A DNA stretch of 13,877 nt from Gammaproteobacteria bacterium (GCA_024762755.1 JANTGX010000033.1:1-13877); one strand, 5' to 3'. Counted from the first letter of the stretch, positions 6,435 through 13,711 are shown. The notes: generated from the letters alone by a model not told the origin. A program made the numbers and translations.

Positions 6435-7874
6435 TCATGGGCGGCGGGCGAAGACCACGCCCTGGGCATCGCGATAGACCAGGCGCCAGTCGGGCCGCCG
6501 GTGCAGATAGTCGATGAGCCGGTATCGCTGGGGGTCGAAACGCCCGTGCCAGGGCAGGATCACCCAGCGAAAACCGCTGGCCTCGAAGGCACGTTGCCCC
6601 TGCGGGGTGGCCCATAGCATGTGGGTGTACGGCGGGAAGCGCGTCAGATCCAGAAGACGCCCGTCGATGTAGAGCCGCAGCCGCGGCGCCAGCCGCCAGA
6701 GCAGATACCCGCCCCACTCCAGGGTGTTGAAGGCCGGCCCCTCGGCGCCCTGCCGCTCGAGGAAGTCGGCCATGGCGACGGGATAGGCCGCCCCCTGCAG
6801 ACCACCGCGGAACAGGCTGCCGCGCCAGGCACCGACGAGCAACAACAGCAGCAGAACCCCGGCCACCAGCCGGTGCATGAGCCGCGACGAGACCACCGGC
6901 CGCGTCGGTGACAGGCGGCCGAGGCCCGCCAGCACATAGGGTGCGGCGAGAAAGAGAAAGAAGGCCAGATAGCGGTAGGAGACCACGCTGATGGCGGCGA
7001 GAAAGGCAACCAGCGCCGCCTGCGGCCAGCGCCTCGCCCGTATCAGTCCGTACAGACCGAGGGCGGCGAGCAGGAAATAGGCGACCACCGCCACCTGCTG
7101 CCAGACCAGGCCCAGCTCGAACAGGCGCAGGGCACTGACGTACTCGGAGGTGCGCTGCTGCAACACACTGCCCTCGAGTTGGAACAGATAACGATAGGTC
7201 TGCAGGCCATTGGGGGTGAGCAGGGAGGCGAGGAAGACGGCACCCGCGGCCAGTGCCCAGTGGCGGCGCTCGGCCCACGGACGCCCGCGATCGAGGCCGG
7301 CCAGCAGGCTCCACAGCGTCAGCAACACCACGCCGAGGATCACCCCGCCGTGGCTGTTGGCCCAGAGCACGGTGAGGGGCGGCAAGAGCCATAACCAGCG
7401 GGCCTCGCGCCGCTGCCAGGCCAGATCCATACAGAGCAGGAAGAGGGCCGCGAAGAGGAAGGAGAGCAACTGTGGCCGCTCGCCGCCGAAACCGCTGGCG
7501 ATGAAGGCGACCAACCCCAGCAAGGGCCACAGGGCCCACGGCTGGGCGGCCTGCAGCAGGCGGGCACGGGCGTAGATCAGGCCCAGGCAAGTCAACAGGA
7601 CGAGGACGCGGAAGGCCACCACCGCATCCACCCCGCCGACGGCGAACAGGCCATAGAGCAGCACCTGCCCCAGCCATTGCCCCTTGAGCACGGTGTCGTT
7701 GCGGATGGGGTCGGCGTGGGCGTAGACGCCGAAGGGGTCGGCCGCGGGCAGGCCACCGCGCTGCAGGATGTCGCGGCCGGCGGCGATGTGCCACCAGAAG
7801 TCGCTGTCGGCGAGGGGCACGGCATAGAACCCGGCACACACCAGCAGCAGCAAGGCCAGCAGGGCGTGGCTCAC
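6435..7874 (-). CDS. GT-C-like polytopic membrane protein of unknown function
   Basis: A 479-residue integral membrane protein with about nine to eleven hydrophobic segments between residues 3 and 350, then a soluble domain of about 125 residues. After the first helix comes DSDFWWHIAAGRDI (23-36), reminiscent of the acidic first loop of GT-C glycosyltransferases. Other conserved-looking points are WANSHGG at 171-177, NTLEWGGYLLW at 383-393 and YIDGR at 402-406. Proteins with a D-x-DxWWH loop and a C-terminal GGYLxW..IDGR are common and uncharacterised. As first gene of an operon with GtrA- and GtrB-like proteins, it could be the periplasmic sugar transferase of the module. The start is GTG at 7874, the only standard start codon after the upstream in-frame stop, and it lacks a ribosome binding site. 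The reading is safe; the function is hypothetical. Confidence 0.85.
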   Translation of the reverse strand: MSHALLALLLLVCAGFYAVPLADSDFWWHIAAGRDILQRGGLPAADPFGVYAHADPIRNDTVLKGQWLGQVLLYGLFAVGGVDAVVAFRVLVLLTCLGLIYARARLLQAAQPWALWPLLGLVAFIASGFGGERPQLLSFLFAALFLLCMDLAWQRREARWLWLLPPLTVLWANSHGGVILGVVLLTLWSLLAGLDRGRPWAERRHWALAAGAVFLASLLTPNGLQTYRYLFQLEGSVLQQRTSEYVSALRLFELGLVWQQVAVVAYFLLAALGLYGLIRARRWPQAALVAFLAAISVVSYRYLAFFLFLAAPYVLAGLGRLSPTRPVVSSRLMHRLVAGVLLLLLLVGAWRGSLFRGGLQGAAYPVAMADFLERQGAEGPAFNTLEWGGYLLWRLAPRLRLYIDGRLLDLTRFPPYTHMLWATPQGQRAFEASGFRWVILPWHGRFDPQRYRLIDYLHRRPDWRLVYRDAQGVVFARRP

Positions 7875-8038
7875 CCAGGGGGTGGCGGCCGTCGGCGGGT
7901 GGCCGTGTGGGTCGTCTGCAGATACGATGATGCTCGCCTCGGGTCGTGGAGAGGGCCGGCCATTGTAACCATTTCCCTTGGCCCACGGTGCCCGTCGCTG
8001 GTCATGCCGCCATCACATTGGGCGGTTATAAAGGCGGC
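7875..8038. promoter_or_regulatory. Divergent promoter region, glycosylation operon / CPBP gene
   Basis: 164 bases between two divergent genes. On the minus strand TACAAT (plus-strand 7962-7967) is a good -10 hexamer for the four-gene operon but has no recognisable -35 at 17 bases. On the plus strand TATAAA (8027-8032) ends 6 bases before the CPBP ATG and, if it is a -10, would give a nearly leaderless transcript. No operator was recognised. Confidence 0.3.
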
Positions 8039-8758
8039 ATGTCCCACGACCACCGTGCCCCGCCTGAACCATCCAGACCACCCACAGCATACGAGCCACG
8101 GCAGCGGGCCGCCTTGCTGTTGGAGCTGCTGGCCATCTTCGTCCTCTTGCCGTGGCTCATCTGGCGGGGTTGGTTGCCGGTGGATCAGATCCTGCTGCCG
8201 CTGTACCTGGCCGGCCTGTATGCCGTCATCCGTCTGCGCGGGCGTGACGGCCTTTCCCTGCGCCGTCTCTGCAGCAGCGACGAACCCGCCCGCGAGCGTG
8301 CCGCGCTACGGCGTCTGGGGTGGCGCTTTGCCGTGCTGGCCCCGGCCATCGTGCTGTTCACCGCCAGCCTCTACCCCGAGCGCCTGTTCGACCTGCCTAC
8401 CCAACACACCGGGCTGTGGCTGCTCCTGATGTTTCTCTACCCGCTGCTCTCGGTCTGCCCGCAGGAGTTGCTCTATCGGCCCTTCTTCTTCCACCGCTAT
8501 GCCGCGCTGTTCCCCTCCACGGCCTGGCTGCTGCGGGTCGATGCCCTACTCTTCGGCTACATGCACATCGTCTTTGGCAACGGCCTCGCCATCGCGCTCA
8601 CCACCCTCGGTGGCTATCTGTTCGCCGACACCTATGCCCGCAGCCGCTCTCTGCGCCTGGTCTGCCTGGAGCACACCTTGTATGGCAATCTGCTGTTCAG
8701 CGTGGGGCTGGGGGAGTTCTTTCTCTACGGGCACGGCGCCACAGCGATAGAGCCATAG
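8039..8758 (+). CDS. CPBP family intramembrane metalloprotease (CAAX/Abi-like)
   Basis: A 239-residue membrane protein with about six to seven hydrophobic segments and the CPBP motif series. Motif 1 is PQELLYR (141-147), where the first Glu of the usual EExxxR is Gln. Motif 2 is FGYMH (172-176) and motif 3 is EHTLYGN (211-217). These residues line the catalytic site in Rce1-type proteases, so the fold and likely proteolysis are supported, with Q142 the one deviation. A PQE-containing variant appears to be a subfamily, not a broken gene, because all else is intact. Known roles of CPBP proteins range from prenyl-protein processing to peptide self-immunity; none can be assigned here. The start at 8039 has only a weak AAGG. 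An in-frame GTG at 7946 would add a non-hydrophobic 31-residue extension and is less likely. Confidence 0.88.
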   Translation: MSHDHRAPPEPSRPPTAYEPRQRAALLLELLAIFVLLPWLIWRGWLPVDQILLPLYLAGLYAVIRLRGRDGLSLRRLCSSDEPARERAALRRLGWRFAVLAPAIVLFTASLYPERLFDLPTQHTGLWLLLMFLYPLLSVCPQELLYRPFFFHRYAALFPSTAWLLRVDALLFGYMHIVFGNGLAIALTTLGGYLFADTYARSRSLRLVCLEHTLYGNLLFSVGLGEFFLYGHGATAIEP

Positions 8759-8784
8759 CGCCGGAAGGGGAAGCGGAGGAGCGG

Positions 8785-8815
8785 GCTGCCGGGCGCGGCG
8801 ATGGCACCCGGCGGT
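8785..8815. terminator. Hairpin between convergent CPBP and rhodanese genes
   Basis: GCCGGG (8788-8793) pairs with CCCGGC (8807-8812). After a C-A mismatch two more base pairs form inside, and wobble pairs extend the stem outward. It lies in the 64-base gap between two convergent stop codons, where a shared terminator is expected, but no T-run is present. Confidence 0.35.
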
Positions 8816-8822
8816 GAGGATC

Positions 8823-9647
8823 TCAGCGCAGGCCTGCCTGCTCGCCGAGCATGTCGTAGTAGCCCTTGGCACCCTTCTCCATGAACCAGTAGTCCTTCAG
8901 GCCCTGGGCCTGCAGCTCGTACTGCAGCCAGCGGACCTGCTTGCCCACGTTGTCATAGATATACAGGGTGCGCTTCTGCGCCTTCGCCTTCTTCAGGTAT
9001 TTGCGCAGCTTTTTCATGTTCTCCAGGCTGGCCCAACGCTCCAGACCGGGATAGAAACCCACCCCGGCGCGCTGAAAGGTGTCGCGGATATCGATGATCA
9101 TGCGCGACTTGGGAGCCGCCGCGGTGGCCTTGTCGCTGAAGGTGTCGGGGTCCAGCAGGTGGGCCTTGAAGGTCTTCTTGGAAATCAGGTGTTTCGGGTC
9201 CACCGGGCTCTTGCCCAGCAGCTCCCCCTCTTCGGGATGGGCGCGGGCCCAATCGAAGATACCGGCATCGTAGGCGTAGACCTCGTTGATCCCGGCCGCC
9301 ATGGCGCGTTTTGCTGCCTTGTAGGACTTCATGCAGGTATGTCCGTTGCAGTAGAAGGCGATGGGTTTGCCGGTCTGGCTGCGCAGATCCTCCACCGCAC
9401 GCTCGAAGTTGTCGGCGGTGACCGGGATGTTCACCGCTCCCTTGATGCGCAGGGTCGCGTACTCGAAGGGGGAACGCACATCCACTATGGAAAAGGCGTT
9501 CAGGCGCTGATAGAGATCCTCCAGTTCGATGACCGGGACCTTTTTGTATTTCTCCAGCTGTCGGCCGGGGAAACCCTCTGCCGCCTGGGCGGTGAGGGGG
9601 GCCAGCAGGGTGAGGGCGATGAGGAAAAACGTCGTCAGGTGCCGCAT
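8823..9647 (-). CDS. Exported tandem rhodanese-domain protein
   Basis: A 274-residue protein with a Sec signal peptide (1-22, ending AQA) and two rhodanese-like domains. Domain 1 (about 37-140) has IVDVRSPFEY at 54-63 and a catalytic loop FYCNGHTC at 98-105, with Cys100 in the sulfurtransferase position. Domain 2 (about 155-270) keeps the IDIRDT start (185-190) but its active loop, YDNVGKQ at 231-237, has no Cys, so it should be inactive in sulfur transfer. The linker and second domain are lysine-rich. This suggests periplasmic sulfur handling or a binding role. GGAG lies 9 bases before the ATG. It follows pgm on the same strand after a 107-base gap and may have its own promoter. The family is clear and the substrate unknown. 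Confidence 0.92.
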   Translation of the reverse strand: MRHLTTFFLIALTLLAPLTAQAAEGFPGRQLEKYKKVPVIELEDLYQRLNAFSIVDVRSPFEYATLRIKGAVNIPVTADNFERAVEDLRSQTGKPIAFYCNGHTCMKSYKAAKRAMAAGINEVYAYDAGIFDWARAHPEEGELLGKSPVDPKHLISKKTFKAHLLDPDTFSDKATAAAPKSRMIIDIRDTFQRAGVGFYPGLERWASLENMKKLRKYLKKAKAQKRTLYIYDNVGKQVRWLQYELQAQGLKDYWFMEKGAKGYYDMLGEQAGLR

Positions 9648-9754
9648 GTGTCATAACTCCATGGCCGAGGGGGTCGGCCTAGAAACCCATAAATTGTCTC
9701 AGATACTTTCGGACGCCGGCGGGCAAATCTTGAGCCAGGGCCTCCGCGCGGGGG

Positions 9755-11386
9755 TCAGGTGATGACCGTGGGGGCGTCTCGCCCGGTGTGGCGGCGGATG
9801 CCGGCCACCTGCTCGGCGATGAGGATGAGGTCGGCCAGGGCCTGCTGGGTATCCTGCTCGTGGCGCTGGGGATCGGGCTCGTAGCGTTCCAGATAGACCC
9901 GCAGGGTAGCTCCCTCGGTACCGGTGCCGGAGAGGCGGAAGACGATACGATCCCCTCCCTCGAAGCCGATGCGGATGCCCTGGTGCTCGCTTACCGAACC
10001 GTCCACCGGATCGGTGTAGCTGAAGTCGTCGGCATAGGCCACGCGCAGTTCGCCCAGGCGGCTACCGGGCAGCGCATCGAGTCGCCCGCGCAGGTCGTCC
10101 ATCAGGGTCTCGGCGGCGGCCTTGTCCACTGCCTCATAGTCGTGGCGGGAGTAGAAGTTGCGGCCGAAGCGTGCCCAGTGCGCGTGCACCAGGTCGGCCA
10201 CCGGCTGCTTGCGCACGGCGAGGATGTTGAGCCAGAACAACACCGCCCACAGGCCGTCCTTTTCACGCACGTGGTCGGAACCGGTGCCGAAGCTCTCTTC
10301 GCCGCACAGGGTGACGCGGCCGGCGTCCATCAGGTTGCCGAAGAACTTCCACCCCGTGGGGGTCTCGTAGCAGTCGATGCCCAGGGCCTCGGCGACGCGG
10401 TCAGCGGCCATGCTGGTGGGCATGGAGCGCGCCACACCGGCCAGGCCATCGGCGTAGCCGGGGGCCACGGTGGCATTGGCGGTGAGCAGGGCCAGGCTGT
10501 CGCTGGGGGTGACGAAGAAATGACTGCCGAGGACCATGTTGCGGTCGCCATCGCCGTCGGAGGCGGCGCCGAAGTCCGGGGCGTCGTCACCGAACATCTC
10601 GTCCACCAGTTGCTTGGCGTAGGTGAGATTGGGGTCCGGGTGGCCGCCGCCGAAGTCGGGCAGGGGCACGCCATTGATCACCGTGCCGGCGGGGGCGCCC
10701 AATTGCTGCTCGAGGATGGCCGTGGCGTAGGGACCCGTGATGGCGTGCATGGCATCGAAGCGCATGCGGAAGCCGCCACGGAAGAGCTCGGCGATGGCCG
10801 CGAAGTCGAACAGCGAGGTCATCAGCTCGGCATAGTCCGCCACCGGGTCTATGACGCTCACGCGCATCTCGCCGAGGGTGAATTCGGCCACCTGGTCGAT
10901 GGCCGGGGCCGGCTCGTCGAGGATGCGGTATTCGCTGATCTCCCGGCTGCGGGCGTAGATGGCATCGGTGATCTTCTCCGGCGCTGGTCCGCCGTTGCCG
11001 GTGTTGTATTTGATGCCGAAGTCACCGTCGGGCCCACCGGGGTTGTGGCTGGCGGAGAGGATGATGCCACCGAAGGCCTTATATTTTCGGATCACGCAAG
11101 AGGCCGCCGGCGTCGAGAGCAGGCCGTCGCGCCCCACCAACACACGACCGAAACCGTTGGCGGCGGCCATGCGCAGGATGGTGGCGATGGCCTCCCGGTT
11201 GCCATAGCGGCCGTCACCGCCGAGGACCAGGGTCTGGCCGGCGAAACCCTCCAGGCTATCGAAGATGGACTGGACGAAGTTCTCCAGATAATGCGGCTGC
11301 TGGAAAACCTTGACCTTCTTGCGCAGGCCGGAGGTGCCGGGTTTCTGATCGGTGAAGGGCTGGGTCTTGACGAGGGTAACGGCCAT
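9755..11386 (-). CDS. pgm: Phosphoglucomutase (alpha-D-glucose-specific)
   Basis: A 543-residue enzyme interconverting glucose 1-phosphate and glucose 6-phosphate in the cytoplasm, feeding glycogen and nucleotide-sugar synthesis. Catalytic elements are all present: KPGTSGLR at 15-22, the phosphoserine loop SASHNPGG with Ser113, metal-binding DGDGDR at 277-282, TGWKFFG at 344-350, sugar-binding GEESFG at 362-367, REKDG at 374-378, and the phosphate loop SGTGTEGATLR at 486-496. The length and TGWKFFG motif match the PGM1-like type shared by eukaryotes and many gammaproteobacteria, and not the shorter PGM/PMM type. The start ATG at 11386 has only a distant AGG upstream, but the N-terminus aligns with family expectation. 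It could supply sugar donors to the GtrB-like enzyme nearby, though it is not in that operon. Confidence 0.96.
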   Translation of the reverse strand: MAVTLVKTQPFTDQKPGTSGLRKKVKVFQQPHYLENFVQSIFDSLEGFAGQTLVLGGDGRYGNREAIATILRMAAANGFGRVLVGRDGLLSTPAASCVIRKYKAFGGIILSASHNPGGPDGDFGIKYNTGNGGPAPEKITDAIYARSREISEYRILDEPAPAIDQVAEFTLGEMRVSVIDPVADYAELMTSLFDFAAIAELFRGGFRMRFDAMHAITGPYATAILEQQLGAPAGTVINGVPLPDFGGGHPDPNLTYAKQLVDEMFGDDAPDFGAASDGDGDRNMVLGSHFFVTPSDSLALLTANATVAPGYADGLAGVARSMPTSMAADRVAEALGIDCYETPTGWKFFGNLMDAGRVTLCGEESFGTGSDHVREKDGLWAVLFWLNILAVRKQPVADLVHAHWARFGRNFYSRHDYEAVDKAAAETLMDDLRGRLDALPGSRLGELRVAYADDFSYTDPVDGSVSEHQGIRIGFEGGDRIVFRLSGTGTEGATLRVYLERYEPDPQRHEQDTQQALADLILIAEQVAGIRRHTGRDAPTVIT

Positions 11387-11633
11387 GGATGAGAACCTGT
11401 GTATTGAGGTGAGGAATGCGGGCCTGTGCTGCGCCGGCGTCTAACTTGAACCCGATGTCGTGGGTCGAGCTTGGAGGCAGGTTGAAAAGATACCAGAACT
11501 GGCCGCCGGCGGAAGTGTGTGGAGCAAATATTCCTCACCGCGACTGGGGCCGTTCGATGGCACGCGGTGGCGCCGTGGCATACGCTCTCTGCTATCATGG
11601 CCGGCTCAACAAGACGACACGGAACACGGGCAA
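11387..11633. promoter_or_regulatory. Divergent intergenic region, pgm / purD
   Basis: 247 bases between divergently transcribed genes, so both promoters should lie here. TATCAT at 11593-11598 is a fair -10 for purD, about 35 bases before its ATG, but no clear -35 stands at the expected distance. I saw no PurR-like operator and no riboswitch. An open frame runs from 11460 into purD, but its sequence does not resemble the PurD N-terminus. Confidence 0.3.
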
Positions 11634-12926
11634 ATGAAGGTACTCATCATCGGCGGCGGCGGGCGTGAGCACGCCCTGGCCTGGAAGGCGGCACAGTCGC
11701 CACGGGTGGAGAAGGTCTACGTCGCGCCGGGCAATGCCGGCACCGCGCGCGAGCCGAAGGTGGAGAACGTGGCCATCGGCGCGGAGGACGTCGAGGCCCT
11801 GGTGGCCTTTGCCGCCGAGCAGGGCATCCAACAGACCATCGTCGGCCCCGAGGCGCCACTGGTGCTGGGCGTGGTGGATGCCTTCCGCGAGGCCGGCCTG
11901 GGGTGCTTCGGCCCGACCCGGGGCGCGGCGCAGCTGGAGGGCTCCAAGGCCTTCACCAAGGACTTCCTCGCCCGCCACCAGATCCCTACCGCCGCCTATG
12001 GCAACTTCACCGACATCGACGAGGCAGTGGCCTACATCCGTCGCCACGGAGCGCCCATCGTGGTCAAGGCCGACGGTCTGGCCGCCGGTAAGGGGGTGAT
12101 CTTGGCGCAGACCGTCGAGGAGGCCATCGAGGCGGTGCAGGACATGCTCGCCGGCAATGCCTTCGGCGAGGCCGGTCACCGGGTGGTGATCGAGGAGTTT
12201 CTCGAGGGCGAAGAGGCCAGCTTCATCGTCATGGTGGATGGCGAACACATCCTGCCCCTGGCCACCTCACAGGATCACAAGGCCCGCGACGAGGGCGACC
12301 GTGGCCCCAACACCGGCGGCATGGGCGCCTATTCCCCGGCGCCGGTGGTCACCCCGGCACTGCACGCGCGCATCATGCGCGAGGTCATCGAGCCCACCGT
12401 CGCCGGCATGGCGGCCGAAGGTCACCCCTATACCGGCTTCCTCTATGCCGGGGTGATGATCGCCGCCGACGGCACGCCCAAGGTGCTGGAATACAACTGC
12501 CGTTTCGGCGATCCCGAGACCCAGCCCATCATGATGCGCCTGCGCTCCGACCTGACGACGCTGGTGGACGCCGGCCTCGAGGGTCGCCTGGACCAGGTGA
12601 CCGCCGAGTGGGATCCGCGCGCGGCCCTCGGCGTGGTGCTGGCCGCCGGCGGCTATCCCGGCGCCTACCGCAAGGGCGACGTGATCCACGGTCTGCCCGA
12701 GCACGACGCCCCCGACGCCAAGGTCTTCCATGCCGGCACCGCCGAGAGGGATGGCCAGATCGTCACCAATGGTGGCCGCGTGCTGTGCGTCGTCGGTCTC
12801 GGCGAGACGGTGGCCGCCGCCCAGGCGCGCGCCTACGAGGTGGTCGCCCAGATCCACTGGGACGGCATGTTCTACCGCCGTGACATCGGCCACCGGGCCA
12901 TTGCGCGGGAACAACAACAGAATTGA
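11634..12926 (+). CDS. purD: Phosphoribosylamine-glycine ligase (GAR synthetase)
   Basis: A 430-residue ATP-grasp enzyme that joins glycine to phosphoribosylamine in the second step of de novo purine synthesis. It begins with KVLIIGGGGREHAL (2-15), the standard PurD N-terminus, which fixes the start despite a weak ribosome binding site. Other family motifs are GPEAPLVLG at 71-79, KADGLAAGKGV at 145-155 (ATP-grasp), EEFLEGEEAS at 187-196, GPNTGGMGAY at 224-233 and EYNCRFGDPETQ at 286-297. The length is that of the usual monofunctional enzyme. It is not preceded by purH, with which it is paired in E. coli. It is separated from purE by 257 bases containing repeats. Confidence 0.97.
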   Translation: MKVLIIGGGGREHALAWKAAQSPRVEKVYVAPGNAGTAREPKVENVAIGAEDVEALVAFAAEQGIQQTIVGPEAPLVLGVVDAFREAGLGCFGPTRGAAQLEGSKAFTKDFLARHQIPTAAYGNFTDIDEAVAYIRRHGAPIVVKADGLAAGKGVILAQTVEEAIEAVQDMLAGNAFGEAGHRVVIEEFLEGEEASFIVMVDGEHILPLATSQDHKARDEGDRGPNTGGMGAYSPAPVVTPALHARIMREVIEPTVAGMAAEGHPYTGFLYAGVMIAADGTPKVLEYNCRFGDPETQPIMMRLRSDLTTLVDAGLEGRLDQVTAEWDPRAALGVVLAAGGYPGAYRKGDVIHGLPEHDAPDAKVFHAGTAERDGQIVTNGGRVLCVVGLGETVAAAQARAYEVVAQIHWDGMFYRRDIGHRAIAREQQQN

Positions 12927-12948
12927 ACACTGACACAGGGTACAGTCC

Positions 12949-13102
12949 CTGCCCGCGATGCTTCGTTCGAGTACCTGGATGGAAACACGGAGATCACGGA
13001 GCCACGGAGACACAGAGAAATTGATTTAATAAACTCCGTGTCTCAGCGGCTCCGTGATCCCCGCGTTTTCATCCCGGGTTGCGAAAAAATTATCGCGGGC
13101 AG
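12949..13102. repeat. ACGGAG palindromic repeat, copy 2, with flanking inverted repeat
   Basis: The core arms at 12983-13017 and 13034-13068 agree at 30 of 35 positions when one is reverse-complemented. They carry the same CACGGAG words as the element at 139-217, and the right arm is again followed by CATCCCGGG. A perfect 11-bp inverted repeat, CTGCCCGCGAT (12949-12959) and ATCGCGGGCAG (13092-13102), encloses the core. A small hairpin CAGGG-TACAGT-CCCTG (12936-12951) precedes and overlaps it. The element occupies most of the purD-purE gap and could terminate purD or cap its mRNA. Confidence 0.7.
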
Positions 13103-13115
13103 AGTCCGCTCCAGT

Positions 13116-13147
13116 GTCACAGATAACCCAGGTCACAGATAACCCAG
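13116..13147 (+). repeat. Perfect 16-bp tandem duplication upstream of purE
   Basis: GTCACAGATAACCCAG occurs twice with no gap (13116-13131 and 13132-13147). It lies 24 bases before the purE ribosome binding site. It may be a recent replication-slippage duplication or a pair of regulator half-sites. Confidence 0.8.
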
Positions 13148-13161
13148 GCCGGCTGCCGGCC
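13147..13161. repeat. GC-rich palindrome adjoining the tandem repeat
   Basis: GGCCGGC-T-GCCGGCC is a perfect 7+1+7 palindrome that begins on the last base of the tandem duplication and ends 10 bases before the purE ribosome binding site (AGGAA at 13172). It may be an operator or a leader hairpin affecting purE translation. No known regulator motif was recognised. Confidence 0.45.
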
Positions 13162-13183
13162 GACAACCCACAGGAAAGCCATC

Positions 13184-13690
13184 ATGACCCAACCCTTCGT
13201 CGCCATCCTCATGGGCTCCGATTCGGACCTGCCCACCATGCAGACCACCCTCGATGTGCTGGACAAACTGGACATCCCCTATGAGGTGAAGATCACCTCC
13301 GCCCACCGCACCCCCGAGGCCACCCACGACTACGTCACCAGCGCCGATGCGCGCGGTTGCAATGCCTTCATCGCCGCCGCCGGACTCGCCGCCCATCTGG
13401 CCGGCGTGGTCGCCTCGCTGACCCTCAAACCGGTGATCGGTGTACCCATGGCGGGCGGCCCATTGAATGGCCAAGACGCCCTCTTGTCCACGGTGATGAT
13501 GCCCGGCGGCATCCCCGTGGCCACTGTCGCCATCGGCAAGGCCGGAGCCAAGAACGCTGCCTACCTGGCCGCCCAGGTCCTGGCCATCGGCGATGCCGAC
13601 CTGGCCAAGCGCATCAGGGCCGAGCGTGCCGCCAATGCGGCAGAGGTGATCGCCAAGGATGCCGAGCTGCAGGCGCGATTGAAGAAATAA
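13184..13690 (+). CDS. purE: N5-CAIR mutase / AIR carboxylase catalytic subunit
   Basis: A 168-residue PurE acting in carboxylation of aminoimidazole ribonucleotide in purine synthesis. Substrate-binding motifs are MGSDSD at 10-15 and SAHRTPE at 39-45 with the catalytic His41, then AAGLAAHLAG at 65-74 with His71, and MMPGGIPVATVAIGKAG at 105-121. The AHL loop places it with class I enzymes (N5-CAIR mutase, normally partnered by PurK) and not with the GRSN-type class II. The loop reads GLAAHLAG where E. coli has GGAAHLPG. AGGAA lies 8 bases before the ATG. No purK follows; the next gene is tsaC after 107 bases. The identity is firm. Confidence 0.96.
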   Translation: MTQPFVAILMGSDSDLPTMQTTLDVLDKLDIPYEVKITSAHRTPEATHDYVTSADARGCNAFIAAAGLAAHLAGVVASLTLKPVIGVPMAGGPLNGQDALLSTVMMPGGIPVATVAIGKAGAKNAAYLAAQVLAIGDADLAKRIRAERAANAAEVIAKDAELQARLKK

Positions 13691-13695
13691 GATAT

Positions 13696-13711
13696 CCGCT
13701 CGCCACAGCGG
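13696..13711 (+). terminator. Weak hairpin after purE
   Basis: CCGCT and AGCGG form a 5-bp stem with a 6-base loop, starting 6 bases after the purE stop. There is no T-run, so termination is doubtful. Confidence 0.2.

Noticed and set aside
6415..7986. Minus-strand frame of 523 codons overlapping the membrane protein, with an ATG start
   Set aside because: Its translation is R/P/G/A-rich and non-hydrophobic, while the frame chosen gives clear membrane helices and conserved motifs and ends 12 bases before the next gene's start.
9788..11392. Long open frame (534 codons) on the plus strand opposite pgm
   Set aside because: Antisense shadow of pgm, whose catalytic motifs are all intact; the antisense product is rich in G, V, A and H without any recognisable domain.
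13116..13147. CRISPR-type repeat
   Set aside because: Only two directly abutting 16-bp units with no spacer between them and no cas genes in the window.
11634..13690. purD and purE as one tight operon
   Set aside because: A 257-base gap with a hairpin, a dispersed repeat and a tandem repeat separates them; purE has its own leader. Cotranscription cannot be excluded but is not shown.
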